A DNA stretch of 64,000 nt from Dokdonella sp. (GTDB lineage Bacteria; Pseudomonadota; Gammaproteobacteria; Xanthomonadales; Rhodanobacteraceae), in assembly GCA_023228465.1 (NCBI GenBank), contig JALOBC010000009.1:38443-102442 (forward strand). The letters run 5' to 3'. The position numbers and the translations under genes were made by a program. The stretch's first letter is position 1. Each line of letters starts with the position of its first letter. Below the pieces are notes generated by a model. It was not told where the DNA came from and made no database searches. It was given only the letters and a program-made list of their open reading frames with translations. Positions 36,697 to 44,850 of the stretch are shown here, in pieces.

Positions 36697-37566
36697 ATGA
36701 GTTCCGCTGCAATCGACGACCCGCGCCTGCGGGCGCGCATCGTGCGCATCCATGCGCTGCCGGGCGTGCGCGCCGGCTCGGCCCTGCTGCGCTTGCCCGG
36801 GTGCCTGCTGGCGGTGCAGGACGATGCCTGGAGCATCGCCTGGATCCGCCTGCCTGATCTCGCCGTCACCCTGCAGGTGCTGCGCGGCCATGGCGGCGCG
36901 CTGACAAAGCTGGCCAAGCCGGACTTGGAAGCCGCGCTGGCAGCGCCGGACGGCCACATCTACCTGTTTGGCTCGGGGTCGCGGGCCAACCGCCGCGCGG
37001 TGGTGCGCATCAACCCGGATGGAACCGGCGTCGAAGTGCGCGAGCGCGCGGACATCTATGCGGCCATCCGTGACGCACTGGCTTTGCCAACCATGCCCAA
37101 TATCGAAGGCGCCGTGATGGCCCGTGGTCGCCTGAGGCTTTTCCACCGTGGCAGCGGGGTCGCCGCAAGTGCAAGCGTGGACCTGCCACCGGATGTCCTC
37201 GACGGAGGCGAGGCCGCTGTCATCAGCGTGCGCCGTTACAGTCTGGGCCACATCGATGGCATTCCGCTGCACATCACCGATGCCGCCGCAGCCGGCGCCG
37301 GCCGCACGGCGTTCCTTGCTGCCGCTGAAGACACTCCCGACGCGATTGCCGACGGCCCGGTCGCAGGATCCGTGATCGGGCTGATCGGTCCCGCTGGCGC
37401 GCCGGGTTGGACACGCGTGCTCGAGCCGGACGGTCGGCCCGGCACGCGCAAGTTCGAGGGACTTGTCCTGGACGCCGACCTGCGCGCCGCCTGGCTGCTG
37501 ACCGATCCCGATGCTGTCGATCGGCCGGCAGAGCTGTGCCGGGTGGAGCTGCAAGGCTTCGCCTGA
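36697..37566 (+). CDS. DUF6929-like beta-propeller protein
   Basis: A 289-residue soluble protein without a signal peptide or membrane segment. Repeating beta-rich blocks (SALLRLPGCLLAVQDDAWSI, DGHIYLFGSGSRANRRAVVR, NIEGAVMARGRLRLFHRGSG and KFEGLVLDADLRAAWLLTDP) give the pattern of a propeller related to phytase-like esterase domains. This matches what I recall of DUF6929. The function is unknown. It lies 36 bp after the cell-wall hydrolase gene and may be co-transcribed. Confidence 0.6.
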   Translation: MSSAAIDDPRLRARIVRIHALPGVRAGSALLRLPGCLLAVQDDAWSIAWIRLPDLAVTLQVLRGHGGALTKLAKPDLEAALAAPDGHIYLFGSGSRANRRAVVRINPDGTGVEVRERADIYAAIRDALALPTMPNIEGAVMARGRLRLFHRGSGVAASASVDLPPDVLDGGEAAVISVRRYSLGHIDGIPLHITDAAAAGAGRTAFLAAAEDTPDAIADGPVAGSVIGLIGPAGAPGWTRVLEPDGRPGTRKFEGLVLDADLRAAWLLTDPDAVDRPAELCRVELQGFA

Positions 37567-37577
37567 GAGGACGTGCT

Positions 37578-38861
37578 TCAGCTGCGCGCCTGTGCCAGGC
37601 GGTAGCGATGTTCGGCATGCCAGGCGCGGAAATTGGCCAGGACGGTGCAGAAGTAGATGAAGCGGAACAAATGCAGCTTGCGCTTCACCAGCGGGGTGTC
37701 GAAGAGATCCCCTGCCAGCATCGAAATCACGCCCTGCTCGACTTGCAGGGTATTGCGCGGTGCGCGGAACAGCTTCTGCATCACCGGATTGTTGAAGCGG
37801 TAGATGAAGAAGGCAAAACGCGCCATGCCGGCGCGCAGATGCTTCTCCATCCGCCGCTGCAGACGTGCTTCACACGCCGGTTCGTGCAGCGCGGCGTCCA
37901 CCACTTCGGCCGCGCGCTCCGCACCACGGGTGGCCAGATAGACGCCGGAGGAGAACACCGGGTCGAGGAAGGCGAAGGCATCGCCGACCAGTATCCAGCC
38001 CGGCCCGCCGAGCGTGCGCGCGTCATAGGAGTAGTTGCCGGAGACGTGCATGCGCCCCTCGACCAGGGTCGCACCCGCTACCCGCGCCCACAGGGCAGGA
38101 TTGAGTCTGAGGGTCTCCAGCAGGAACTCGCTGCCGCGGCCGCGACGCGTCTTGAGGTAGTCGGGCCGGCACACGGCGCCCACGCTCATCCGGCCATCGC
38201 GCAGCGGAATCATCCACATCCAGCCATGTTCGAAGTTGTAGATGCTGATGTTGCCCGCGTCTTCGCCATCGCGCCGCCGCGCGCCCAGGAAGTGGCCGAA
38301 CAATGCCGCGCTCTGGTGCTCGCGATTGCGTCGCTGCAGCTTGCCGTGGTGGGCAAGCAGCGCATCGCGGCCGCTGGCATCGACCACGTAGCGCGTCTGG
38401 ATGTGGTACTGGCTGCCATCCTCGCGGCGCACTTCGACCGTGTGCGCTCTCGGCCCGACGTGCTCAACGCCCGTCACGCAGGCGCCCTCGCGCCCATCGA
38501 CGCCCTGCTCGCGTGCATGCTCGAAGAGCATCGCATCGAAATCCGCGCGCCACACCTGGTACGCGTGCGGCGGACTCCTTCCCAATGCGCGCGCGAATGC
38601 GTAGGTGTTGTAGCCACGCTCATTATCGGCCTCGAAATCGGCGCCCGGCTTGCAGACTCCCAACGCGCGCACCTTGTCCAGCACGCCGAGTCGTTCGAAT
38701 ACCGGCAGGTTCATCGGCAACAGGGATTCACCAATATGGAAACGCGGGTGACGGGTCTTCTCCAGCTGGACCACCTTCCAGCCCTTGCGCGCCAGCAGCG
38801 TGGCCGCCGTGCTGCCGGCCGGCCCACCGCCAATCACCACGACGTCACAGGATTCAGTCAC
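37578..38861 (-). CDS. Flavin-dependent halogenase-like oxidoreductase
   Basis: A 427-residue flavoprotein. The FAD-binding motif GGGPAG is at residues 11-16. FHIGESLLPMN (41-51), a Lys in VCKPGADF (Lys71, near the position of the essential halogenase Lys) and the halogenase signature GWMWMIP (213-219) follow. DAFAFLDPVFSSGV (294-307) matches the FADH2 halogenase variant acting on carrier-bound or phenolic substrates. Related non-halogenating reductases share some of these motifs. The start is GTG 38861 with AGGAG 7 nt upstream. It lies 93 bp downstream of the first peptide/methyltransferase unit on the same strand, so it may be a tailoring enzyme of that locus. Confidence 0.72.
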   Translation of the reverse strand: MTESCDVVVIGGGPAGSTAATLLARKGWKVVQLEKTRHPRFHIGESLLPMNLPVFERLGVLDKVRALGVCKPGADFEADNERGYNTYAFARALGRSPPHAYQVWRADFDAMLFEHAREQGVDGREGACVTGVEHVGPRAHTVEVRREDGSQYHIQTRYVVDASGRDALLAHHGKLQRRNREHQSAALFGHFLGARRRDGEDAGNISIYNFEHGWMWMIPLRDGRMSVGAVCRPDYLKTRRGRGSEFLLETLRLNPALWARVAGATLVEGRMHVSGNYSYDARTLGGPGWILVGDAFAFLDPVFSSGVYLATRGAERAAEVVDAALHEPACEARLQRRMEKHLRAGMARFAFFIYRFNNPVMQKLFRAPRNTLQVEQGVISMLAGDLFDTPLVKRKLHLFRFIYFCTVLANFRAWHAEHRYRLAQARS

Positions 38862-38954
38862 GTTCGGTTCTCCTGCATGCGCTGTCTCGTGCCGTCGATG
38901 CCTGATCGAGGACCGCGGCGCGCACGCGCATGCCAATTGTCCCAGGCGCGCTCA

Positions 38955-41489
38955 TCAGGCCAGGCTGGCGCGCGTCTCGAGGCGGCTCGCGGGGTCCACG
39001 CACAGCTCGCCCAGCGGCGGGATGACCAGGGTGGTGTATTCCCGGTAATGCGCCGAGGGCAGATCGCCCAGGGCCAATCGATCCATCCGCGGCACGTCGA
39101 TCGGCAACTGCGCAGCCTCGTAGAGGATCACCTCGTGACCGGGTGGATAGAAGCGCAGCAGCTTGTCCACCAGGGCCTGCAGTCCCTCGCGTTCGGCGTG
39201 CAGGCGCGTGCAGGAAAGGTCGCCAGACAGGGCCACCTGCCACAACAGCACCAGGCCAAGCGGATCGAGCTGGCGGTCGTAATGAAGAAAGTGCGTCGCC
39301 TCGATCGATTGCACGCCGCGATGTCCGGGATCCAGGCCGAGATCGGCGTAGAGGCAGGCCTCGGCGGAAATCCCCGGCTCCATGCGCGCCGGACAACCCT
39401 CGGCACGCGCCTTGCGGATCACCCGATGCGGCACGTCGGCGAAGACCCCCGGATGGCCGTAGAACACGGCACAGACCTGCTTGCCGGCGCGCACCTCCTG
39501 CATGATCGCCGCATCGATCTCGCGGTAGGTCTGGCGCCGGTCCTTGCCGGGTGCGTAATGCAGGCCGAGATTGATCACGTCGGGGCGCATGGCACTGATC
39601 ATGCCCAAGGCAAACGGATCGGCCAGGCACAGCACGACCTCGGCCGCACGGATCTCCGACAGGCAGCGTTCGCTGGCATGGCGTCCGAACTGGATGCCAC
39701 CGCCCACCACCACGAGGCCCGCCGCCGCAGCCGGCGGTGACGCCGGATCGCGTACGCGCATCACCCGGCCGCGTCCTTCGTGCTTGGCGCGGTACAGCGC
39801 CTGGTCTGCCTCGTGAATGAGCTGTTCCAGGGATTGGGTGTGCTCATCGGCCTGACACACGCCAGCGCTGATGCCGACCCGGAAGGTCCGGCCGAAAACG
39901 GTGATGGGCTCATTGCGGTCGTGCAGGCGCTGTGCCACGGCTTCAGCCGCCTGCGCGTCCGCATCGAGCAGGACGGTGAACTCGTCGCCACCGCTGCGCC
40001 CGGCGATGCCGCGGCCATCGAGTGCCTCGCTGATCCAGTCGGCGAGCATGCGCAGCGTCGTATCGCCGGCGGCGTGACCATACCGGTCATTGACCTGCTT
40101 GAAGAGATCGACATCGATGACCAGCGCCGTGAACGCCCCGCCACTGCCACGGGCCCGCGCAAATGCCGCCTCACCGAGCCGGCGCACCTGCTGGTAGTTG
40201 TACAGGCCGGTCAGGCCGTCATGTTCGGATTGCCAGCGATAACGGCGCCGTTCGCGCGCCGATCGGTGCAGCAGGATCAACAGCAGCATCGCCGTGACCA
40301 GCGCTCCACCCAGGCCCAGTACCAGCACCAGTTGCCGACGCTGGTTCGCCGTTTCGCGTGCCTCGGCCAGTTGCTTGCCGGTTTCGAGCAGGGCGATCTG
40401 CTGTTCCCTGGACTGGGTGTCGAACTGCACCTGCAGATAGGTCAGTTGCCGTTCGCGCGCGTTGCGCTCGGCCGCGCCGTTGGCCGCCGCCGCGGCCTTC
40501 TGGTGCACCAGCGCGCTGGCCAGGTCGCCACGCAGTTCCATCAACCGCGCCAGCAAGCTCTGGGTGTCGGCGATGGAAAAATCGGAGCGTACCCGCCGGA
40601 AATACTCCAGGGCGTCGCCAAGCAGCGCCGCCGCCTGATCGAGGTCGCGACCGACGGCAATCAGGACTTCGGCGATCAGCAGCCTGGACCCATAGGCGCC
40701 GGCGACGAAGCCCGCCGAATCGAACTCCGCCAGGGATTCCTGCGCCCAGGTGAGCGCCTCGGCATGCTGCCCGCGGGCGGCAATCATCTTGCCCACGCCA
40801 TACTTTCCATTGGCGACGAAAATGGCGTCACCGGCACGCTCGCAGGCTTCGATCTGGCGATGACGCCAGGCTTCCGCCAATTGGGTATTGCCGGCCTTTT
40901 CTTCGGCGAGGGCAACATCGGCCGTGAGCCGGCAGATCACCAGGGCGTCGGGGCTGTGCGCGTCCCTGGCCAGATCCAGTCCGCGCATCGCCAGCGTGCG
41001 CGCACGGTTGACCTCGTCGACCGACGTGTACAGGTAGCTGGCTGCCTCGAGCAGGCGCGGGAATTCTTCCGGTACCGCCGGAACGTAGCTCAGCGCCTCG
41101 TTGAGCCAGGTGAAGGCCAGGGTCCAGTCTTCGATGTGGGCGGCAACATTCATTGCCGTGATGTACACGGAAATCCGCAAGCGGGGAGGAAGATCCTCAT
41201 CCAGCAACGCGCGCAATCCATCCACGGCGCTGACTTCCTCGCCGGCAATCGCGAGCTGGCGCAACCGCAGGTAATCCAGGCGCCACTTCTGGCTTGGCGA
41301 GAGCCGTGCGCGGTCGGCTTCCAGCGTCTTGATCCTGGCGCTCGATACCGCCCAGGGTGCGCTGTATACGAGCCGCTCGACCTCGCTCAGTCGCGATTCG
41401 GGATCATCGGCCGCCAGCACACCGCCAGCGACCATCAGCAGCGACAGCAGCCAGACCTCGATGCAGCGTGGCAGGGCGTAGCGCGGCAT
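38955..41489 (-). CDS. TPR - GGDEF diguanylate cyclase fused to borosin-type alpha-N-methyltransferase (copy 1)
   Basis: An 844-residue membrane protein with two catalytic domains. Residues 1-26 are a signal peptide, 30-335 a helical TPR-like periplasmic sensor, about 340-383 coiled coil, and 386-407 a transmembrane helix. The cytoplasmic GGDEF domain (about 420-580) has DVDLFKQVNDRYGHAAGD and an intact SGGDEF (499-504); the RxxD inhibitory site is absent. Residues 592-830 are a tetrapyrrole-methylase-fold domain closely matching the peptide backbone N-methyltransferases SonM and OphMA. Shared segments are VFYGHPGVF, MEPGISAEACLYADLGLDPG and LVLLWQVALSGD. Tyr645, Arg651, Tyr655 and Tyr677 fall at the OphMA Y66, R72, Y76 and Y98 positions (numbering from memory). 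It follows precursor 1 by 22 bp. Domain assignment is strong; coupling of the two activities is inference. Confidence 0.88.
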   Translation of the reverse strand: MPRYALPRCIEVWLLSLLMVAGGVLAADDPESRLSEVERLVYSAPWAVSSARIKTLEADRARLSPSQKWRLDYLRLRQLAIAGEEVSAVDGLRALLDEDLPPRLRISVYITAMNVAAHIEDWTLAFTWLNEALSYVPAVPEEFPRLLEAASYLYTSVDEVNRARTLAMRGLDLARDAHSPDALVICRLTADVALAEEKAGNTQLAEAWRHRQIEACERAGDAIFVANGKYGVGKMIAARGQHAEALTWAQESLAEFDSAGFVAGAYGSRLLIAEVLIAVGRDLDQAAALLGDALEYFRRVRSDFSIADTQSLLARLMELRGDLASALVHQKAAAAANGAAERNARERQLTYLQVQFDTQSREQQIALLETGKQLAEARETANQRRQLVLVLGLGGALVTAMLLLILLHRSARERRRYRWQSEHDGLTGLYNYQQVRRLGEAAFARARGSGGAFTALVIDVDLFKQVNDRYGHAAGDTTLRMLADWISEALDGRGIAGRSGGDEFTVLLDADAQAAEAVAQRLHDRNEPITVFGRTFRVGISAGVCQADEHTQSLEQLIHEADQALYRAKHEGRGRVMRVRDPASPPAAAAGLVVVGGGIQFGRHASERCLSEIRAAEVVLCLADPFALGMISAMRPDVINLGLHYAPGKDRRQTYREIDAAIMQEVRAGKQVCAVFYGHPGVFADVPHRVIRKARAEGCPARMEPGISAEACLYADLGLDPGHRGVQSIEATHFLHYDRQLDPLGLVLLWQVALSGDLSCTRLHAEREGLQALVDKLLRFYPPGHEVILYEAAQLPIDVPRMDRLALGDLPSAHYREYTTLVIPPLGELCVDPASRLETRASLA

Positions 41490-41511
41490 GGCGACATTCG
41501 GCCAGGCGATG

Positions 41512-41730
41512 CTATTCGTCGTAGGCCCGGATCGTGTGATCGGTGGCGAACTGCCCGTCCACCAGCCCGGTCAGGCGCTTGATCGCCGCGTAGTCCTTGT
41601 CGAGCATGGCCTTGCGCTCTGCGTCGGACAGGCCTGCGCGGCGCATGGTGGCATCCGCATCCTCGTGGTACTCGGCGGCCAACTTCGCGTCGCGACCGAG
41701 TTCGCGCATGAATTCAAGCAGCTTCGACAT
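41512..41730 (-). CDS. Split-borosin-like precursor peptide (copy 1)
   Basis: A 72-residue peptide resembling SonA of Shewanella: LLEFMRELGRDAKLAAEY, ATMRRAGLSDAERKAML and the helix ending IKRLTGL. This is the helical recognition domain that in split borosins docks on the methyltransferase (residues 3-56). The tail from about residue 60 (QFATDHTIRAYDE) is the expected core, where backbone amides would be N-methylated. AGGGG lies 9 nt before ATG 41730. Domain databases may label it LigA-like because the SonA recognition domain resembles the small subunit of LigAB dioxygenases, but no large subunit is nearby. No protease-cleavage motif is obvious. Confidence 0.85.
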   Translation of the reverse strand: MSKLLEFMRELGRDAKLAAEYHEDADATMRRAGLSDAERKAMLDKDYAAIKRLTGLVDGQFATDHTIRAYDE

Positions 41731-41854
41731 CTTGTGTTCCCCTGGGCGTGGTGAGCCGACGTGTCGCGGGGGCGCCTCGGGCGGCTCCACGACACCTTGG
41801 CAACGATCTCGAACAGGCAAGCGCCCCGGCACTCGGGGAGCCGGTGGACACTAG

Positions 41855-41876
41855 CACAAGAATTCGTGGACTTGTG
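41855..41876 (-). promoter_or_regulatory. CACAAG-N10-CTTGTG inverted repeat upstream of precursor 1
   Basis: A perfect 6-bp inverted repeat lies 125 bp before the precursor 1 start. A similar repeat (CACAAT-N8-ATTGTG) lies in the same relative place before precursor 2. On the minus strand it forms TTCACAAG...CTTGTGCTAGTG, overlapping a possible -35 (TTCACA) and a weak -10. It is a candidate operator for both units. Confidence 0.4.
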
Positions 41877-41953
41877 AAGCCTCCGACAGCTTGCCCGTCC
41901 CTCGTGTGCGTACCGCGCAGGCTGGCCTTGCGCGGCCGGGCCTGGCTGGCGAT

Positions 41954-44479
41954 TCAGGCAGGGCTGGCGTTGTACCGGCGTCGCTCCAGGGCACCGGGCC
42001 GCTGCTCATCGAGCGGCGGAATGACCAGCATGGTGTATTCATCGAAGTGCGCAGCGGGCAGGTCGCGCAGCGTGAGATGCTCGGCGCGCGGGTGATCGAC
42101 CGCCAGCTGCGGTGCTTCGTACAGGATCACCTCATGCGTGGGCGGATACCAGCGCAGCAGCTTCTGGGCCAGTGCCTGCAGCCCGGAGGACTCGGCCCGT
42201 TTGTAGTCGCCGGCAAGATTGCCCGGTCCCGCCGCCTGCCACAGCAGCACCAGCCCGGACGGATCGGGTTGGTGGTCGTAGAAGAGAAATGCGGTCGCTT
42301 CCATGGATTGCACGTCGCGCCCGCCCGCATCCAGACCCAGATCTTCGCGCAGGCAGGCGGCGGCGGAAATACCCGGTTCCACGCGCACCGGGAAGCCTTC
42401 CGCACGTGCCTTGCGGGTGACTTCCTGCGGAATGTCGGAAAACACGCCGGGGTGCCCGTAGAACACGACGCAGACCTGCTTTGCCGCGCGCACTTCCTTC
42501 AGGATCGCGCCCTGGATCTCGGCACCGGCCTGGCGCCGGTCCTTGCCGGCGGTGTAATAGCTGCCGAGGTTGACGACATCCGGGCGGAATGCGCTGACCA
42601 TGGCCAGCGCGAACGGATCGGCAAGGCAGAACGCGACCTGCGCCGAGCGGATCTCGGCCAGACAGCGCCCGCTCACGTGACGGCCGAACTGGATACCGCC
42701 CCCGACCACCACCAGGCCGGCCGCCGGGCCGGACGCGGCAGCGTCATCGCCGGCACGCACCACCCGGTCACGCCCTTCATGCTTGGCCCGATATAGCGCC
42801 TGGTCCGCTTCGTGGACGAGCTGTTCCAGGGTCATGCCCGGGGCCCTGGCCTGGCACAGCCCGGCACTGATGTTGAACTCGAAGGTGCGCCCAAACACGG
42901 TGACCGGCTCGATACGGTCGCGCAGGCGCTGCAACAGGGCATCTGCATCGTCGGCCCCGCCCTCCAGCAAGACCGTGAACTCGTCGCCACCGCTGCGCCC
43001 GGCGATGGCCTGGCTACCGGCAGCCTCGCTGATCCAGCTACCCAGTGCGCGCAGCGCCGCGTCACCCGCAGCATGGCCATAACGGTCGTTGACCTGCTTG
43101 AACAGATCGATATCGATGACCACCGCGGTAAATGGCCGGCCGCTGGCGCGCGCGCGGGCAAACGCCGGCTCGCCCAGCTTGCGCACCTGCTGGTAGTTGT
43201 ACAGGCGCGTCAGGCTGTCATGCTCGGACTGCCAGCGATAGCGCTGCCGGGCGCGCGCCGAACGGCGCAGCAGGATCGACAGCAGCACGGCAGTGATCAG
43301 CAGCCCGCCCAGCCCGAACACCAGCAGGAGCTGTCGGCGCTGGTTGGCGATCGCCTGCGCTTCCGCCAGGCGCTTTTCGGCTTCGAGCAGGGCAATCTGC
43401 TGCTCCTTGGCCTGGGTGTCGAATTGCACCTGGAGATAGGCGAGCTGGCGCTTGCGGGCCTTGCGCTCGGCGGCGGCCGTGGCAGCAATGGCCGCCTTCA
43501 GGTGCGTGAGTGCCGCAGCCTGATTGCCGGCGCGTTCGGCGAGGCGGGCGAGCAGATTCTGGGTCTCGGAAATGGCGGCATCGGCCTGCTGCTGCCGGTA
43601 GTATTCCAGGGTGCGTTCCAGCAGGGCATCGGCCCGTTTCGGATTCCGATCCAGGGCAATCAGGCTTTCCGCGACCAGCAACCTGGCGCTGTAGGCACCG
43701 CCCTCGAAACCGGCTTCCTCGAATTCGGCCAGCGCCTGGCTGCCCCAATCCAGAGCCTCTGCGTAGCGCTCCTGCCCGACGGCCATCTTGCCCACGCCAT
43801 ACTTGCCATTGGCAATGAAGATGCGATCGCCGGCACGCGTACAGGCTTCGATCTGGCGCTGGCGCCACCGCTCGGCGATCTGGAAGTTGCCTGCATGATC
43901 CTCGGCCAGCGCGACGTTGGCCAGGGCTCGGCACATGCCCAGTGGATCGCTGCCATCGGCCTCGACCTGGCGCAGCGCGCGCAGCGCCAGGTCGCGCGCC
44001 CGGCCGGTTTCGCCGACCAGCGTGTAGAGGTAGCTGGCCGCGCCCAGCAGGCGCGCCGACCCCGGTGGAGCGCTGGGCAGATAGACCAGCGCCTCGTTGA
44101 GCCAGGCGAAGGCCAGCGACCAGTCTTCGACATTGGCCGCAATGTGGATGGCCGTACCGTAGATCTGCAAGCGCAGTGCAGCCGACATGTCCTGCTTCAG
44201 CAGGGACGCCAGGCCGCGCAGGCCGGCCAACTCGTTGCCGGAAAGTGCCAGGTTGCGCAGCCGGACATATTCCACGCGCTGGCGCTGATTGGTCGTGAGG
44301 GCACCCAGCTGCGGGGCCAGGGCGTCGATTCTTGCGTTCGACTCCCGCGGCGGCGCCGTCGTGGAAAGCCGCTCGATCTCGCGGACCTGGCTCTCCAGGT
44401 CGTCGGCAGCCAGGCAAGGCATACCCACCCCTGCCAGGATCAGCAGGGCAGCAAGGGCGATGGCAAGCCGCCGGAACAT
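41954..44479 (-). CDS. TPR - GGDEF diguanylate cyclase fused to borosin-type methyltransferase domain (copy 2, altered active site)
   Basis: An 841-residue paralogue of the 38955-41489 protein. ATG 44479 gives a proper signal peptide (MFRRLAIALAALLILAGVGM); an upstream ATG at 44524 is rejected because it would add a polar leader. TPR-like region (26-330), coiled coil, transmembrane helix (about 384-404), GGDEF domain with SGGDEF (496-501) and no RxxD site, then a methyltransferase domain (588-825). VFYGHPGVF and EPGISAAACL are kept. Tyr642 and Arg648 remain, but the position of OphMA Tyr76 is Gly652 (RRQAG instead of RRQTY). RAGK is also changed to RAAK and LDPG to LDAG. The cyclase looks active; the methyltransferase may be weak or act only as a binding partner. 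It follows precursor 2 by 28 bp. Confidence 0.87.
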   Translation of the reverse strand: MFRRLAIALAALLILAGVGMPCLAADDLESQVREIERLSTTAPPRESNARIDALAPQLGALTTNQRQRVEYVRLRNLALSGNELAGLRGLASLLKQDMSAALRLQIYGTAIHIAANVEDWSLAFAWLNEALVYLPSAPPGSARLLGAASYLYTLVGETGRARDLALRALRQVEADGSDPLGMCRALANVALAEDHAGNFQIAERWRQRQIEACTRAGDRIFIANGKYGVGKMAVGQERYAEALDWGSQALAEFEEAGFEGGAYSARLLVAESLIALDRNPKRADALLERTLEYYRQQQADAAISETQNLLARLAERAGNQAAALTHLKAAIAATAAAERKARKRQLAYLQVQFDTQAKEQQIALLEAEKRLAEAQAIANQRRQLLLVFGLGGLLITAVLLSILLRRSARARQRYRWQSEHDSLTRLYNYQQVRKLGEPAFARARASGRPFTAVVIDIDLFKQVNDRYGHAAGDAALRALGSWISEAAGSQAIAGRSGGDEFTVLLEGGADDADALLQRLRDRIEPVTVFGRTFEFNISAGLCQARAPGMTLEQLVHEADQALYRAKHEGRDRVVRAGDDAAASGPAAGLVVVGGGIQFGRHVSGRCLAEIRSAQVAFCLADPFALAMVSAFRPDVVNLGSYYTAGKDRRQAGAEIQGAILKEVRAAKQVCVVFYGHPGVFSDIPQEVTRKARAEGFPVRVEPGISAAACLREDLGLDAGGRDVQSMEATAFLFYDHQPDPSGLVLLWQAAGPGNLAGDYKRAESSGLQALAQKLLRWYPPTHEVILYEAPQLAVDHPRAEHLTLRDLPAAHFDEYTMLVIPPLDEQRPGALERRRYNASPA

Positions 44480-44507
44480 GCGTGATCCACCGACGCCTGG
44501 GCGGGGC

Positions 44508-44726
44508 TCACCTGCCGTAGGCAATGATGGTGTGGTTGGTCGCGAACTGCCCGTCGACCAACCCGGTCAGGCGCTTGATCGTGGCGTAGTCCTTGTCGAG
44601 CATGGCCTTGCGCTCTTCGTCGGACAGACCCGCACGGCGCATGGTGGCATCCGCGTCCTTGCCGTATTCGGCGGCCAGCGTCGCATCACGACCGAGTTCG
44701 CGCATGAATTCGAGCAGCTTCGACAT
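44508..44726 (-). CDS. Split-borosin-like precursor peptide (copy 2)
   Basis: A 72-residue paralogue of precursor 1 (63 of 72 residues identical). The recognition region differs at only 5 of the first 63 positions, whereas the last 9 residues differ at 4 (NHTIIAYGR against DHTIRAYDE). This is the pattern of a conserved leader with a variable core. Hydrophobic IIA in the core is well suited to backbone N-methylation. A strong GGGAGGGG site is 5 nt before ATG 44726. In-frame sequence upstream of this ATG is not supported. Confidence 0.85.
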   Translation of the reverse strand: MSKLLEFMRELGRDATLAAEYGKDADATMRRAGLSDEERKAMLDKDYATIKRLTGLVDGQFATNHTIIAYGR

Positions 44727-44850
44727 TTCGTCCCCTCCCGGTGAAGAAACTTCGCCAGGCGCTACCGAAGGCACACGCTGGCGTTCGTCCAACTTCCCTG
44801 CCAAGGCAACCGGGTTTCCCCGCGCAGCCGTGGGACTGAGCGCATTAACG

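Larger units (their letters stand above)
38955..44726 (-). repeat. Tandem duplication of the precursor/methyltransferase unit
   Basis: Two diverged direct copies: unit 1 (38955-41730) and unit 2 (41954-44726). Precursor starts are 2996 bp apart and methyltransferase starts 2990 bp apart. The precursors differ at 9 of 72 residues. The large proteins share the same architecture and long identical blocks, but differ more in the TPR part and the C-terminus. The duplication is old enough for divergence yet keeps both reading frames intact. Confidence 0.9.

Noticed and set aside
38955-44479. Methylase domains as cobalamin or siroheme biosynthesis enzymes
   Set aside because: The fold is shared, but the specific segments match SonM/OphMA. 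The fusion to GGDEF and the adjacent precursor peptides argue against tetrapyrrole synthesis, and no cob/cys genes are present.
44479-44524. A longer N-terminus for the copy 2 large protein (ATG 44524)
   Set aside because: It would overlap the precursor stop and place 15 polar residues before the signal peptide. ATG 44479 gives a normal signal peptide and a 28-bp gap like that of copy 1.
41512-44726. Reading the two 72-residue peptides as LigA-type dioxygenase subunits
   Set aside because: The helical recognition domain of split-borosin precursors is known to resemble LigA. No LigB catalytic subunit is nearby, and each peptide is paired with a borosin-type methyltransferase.
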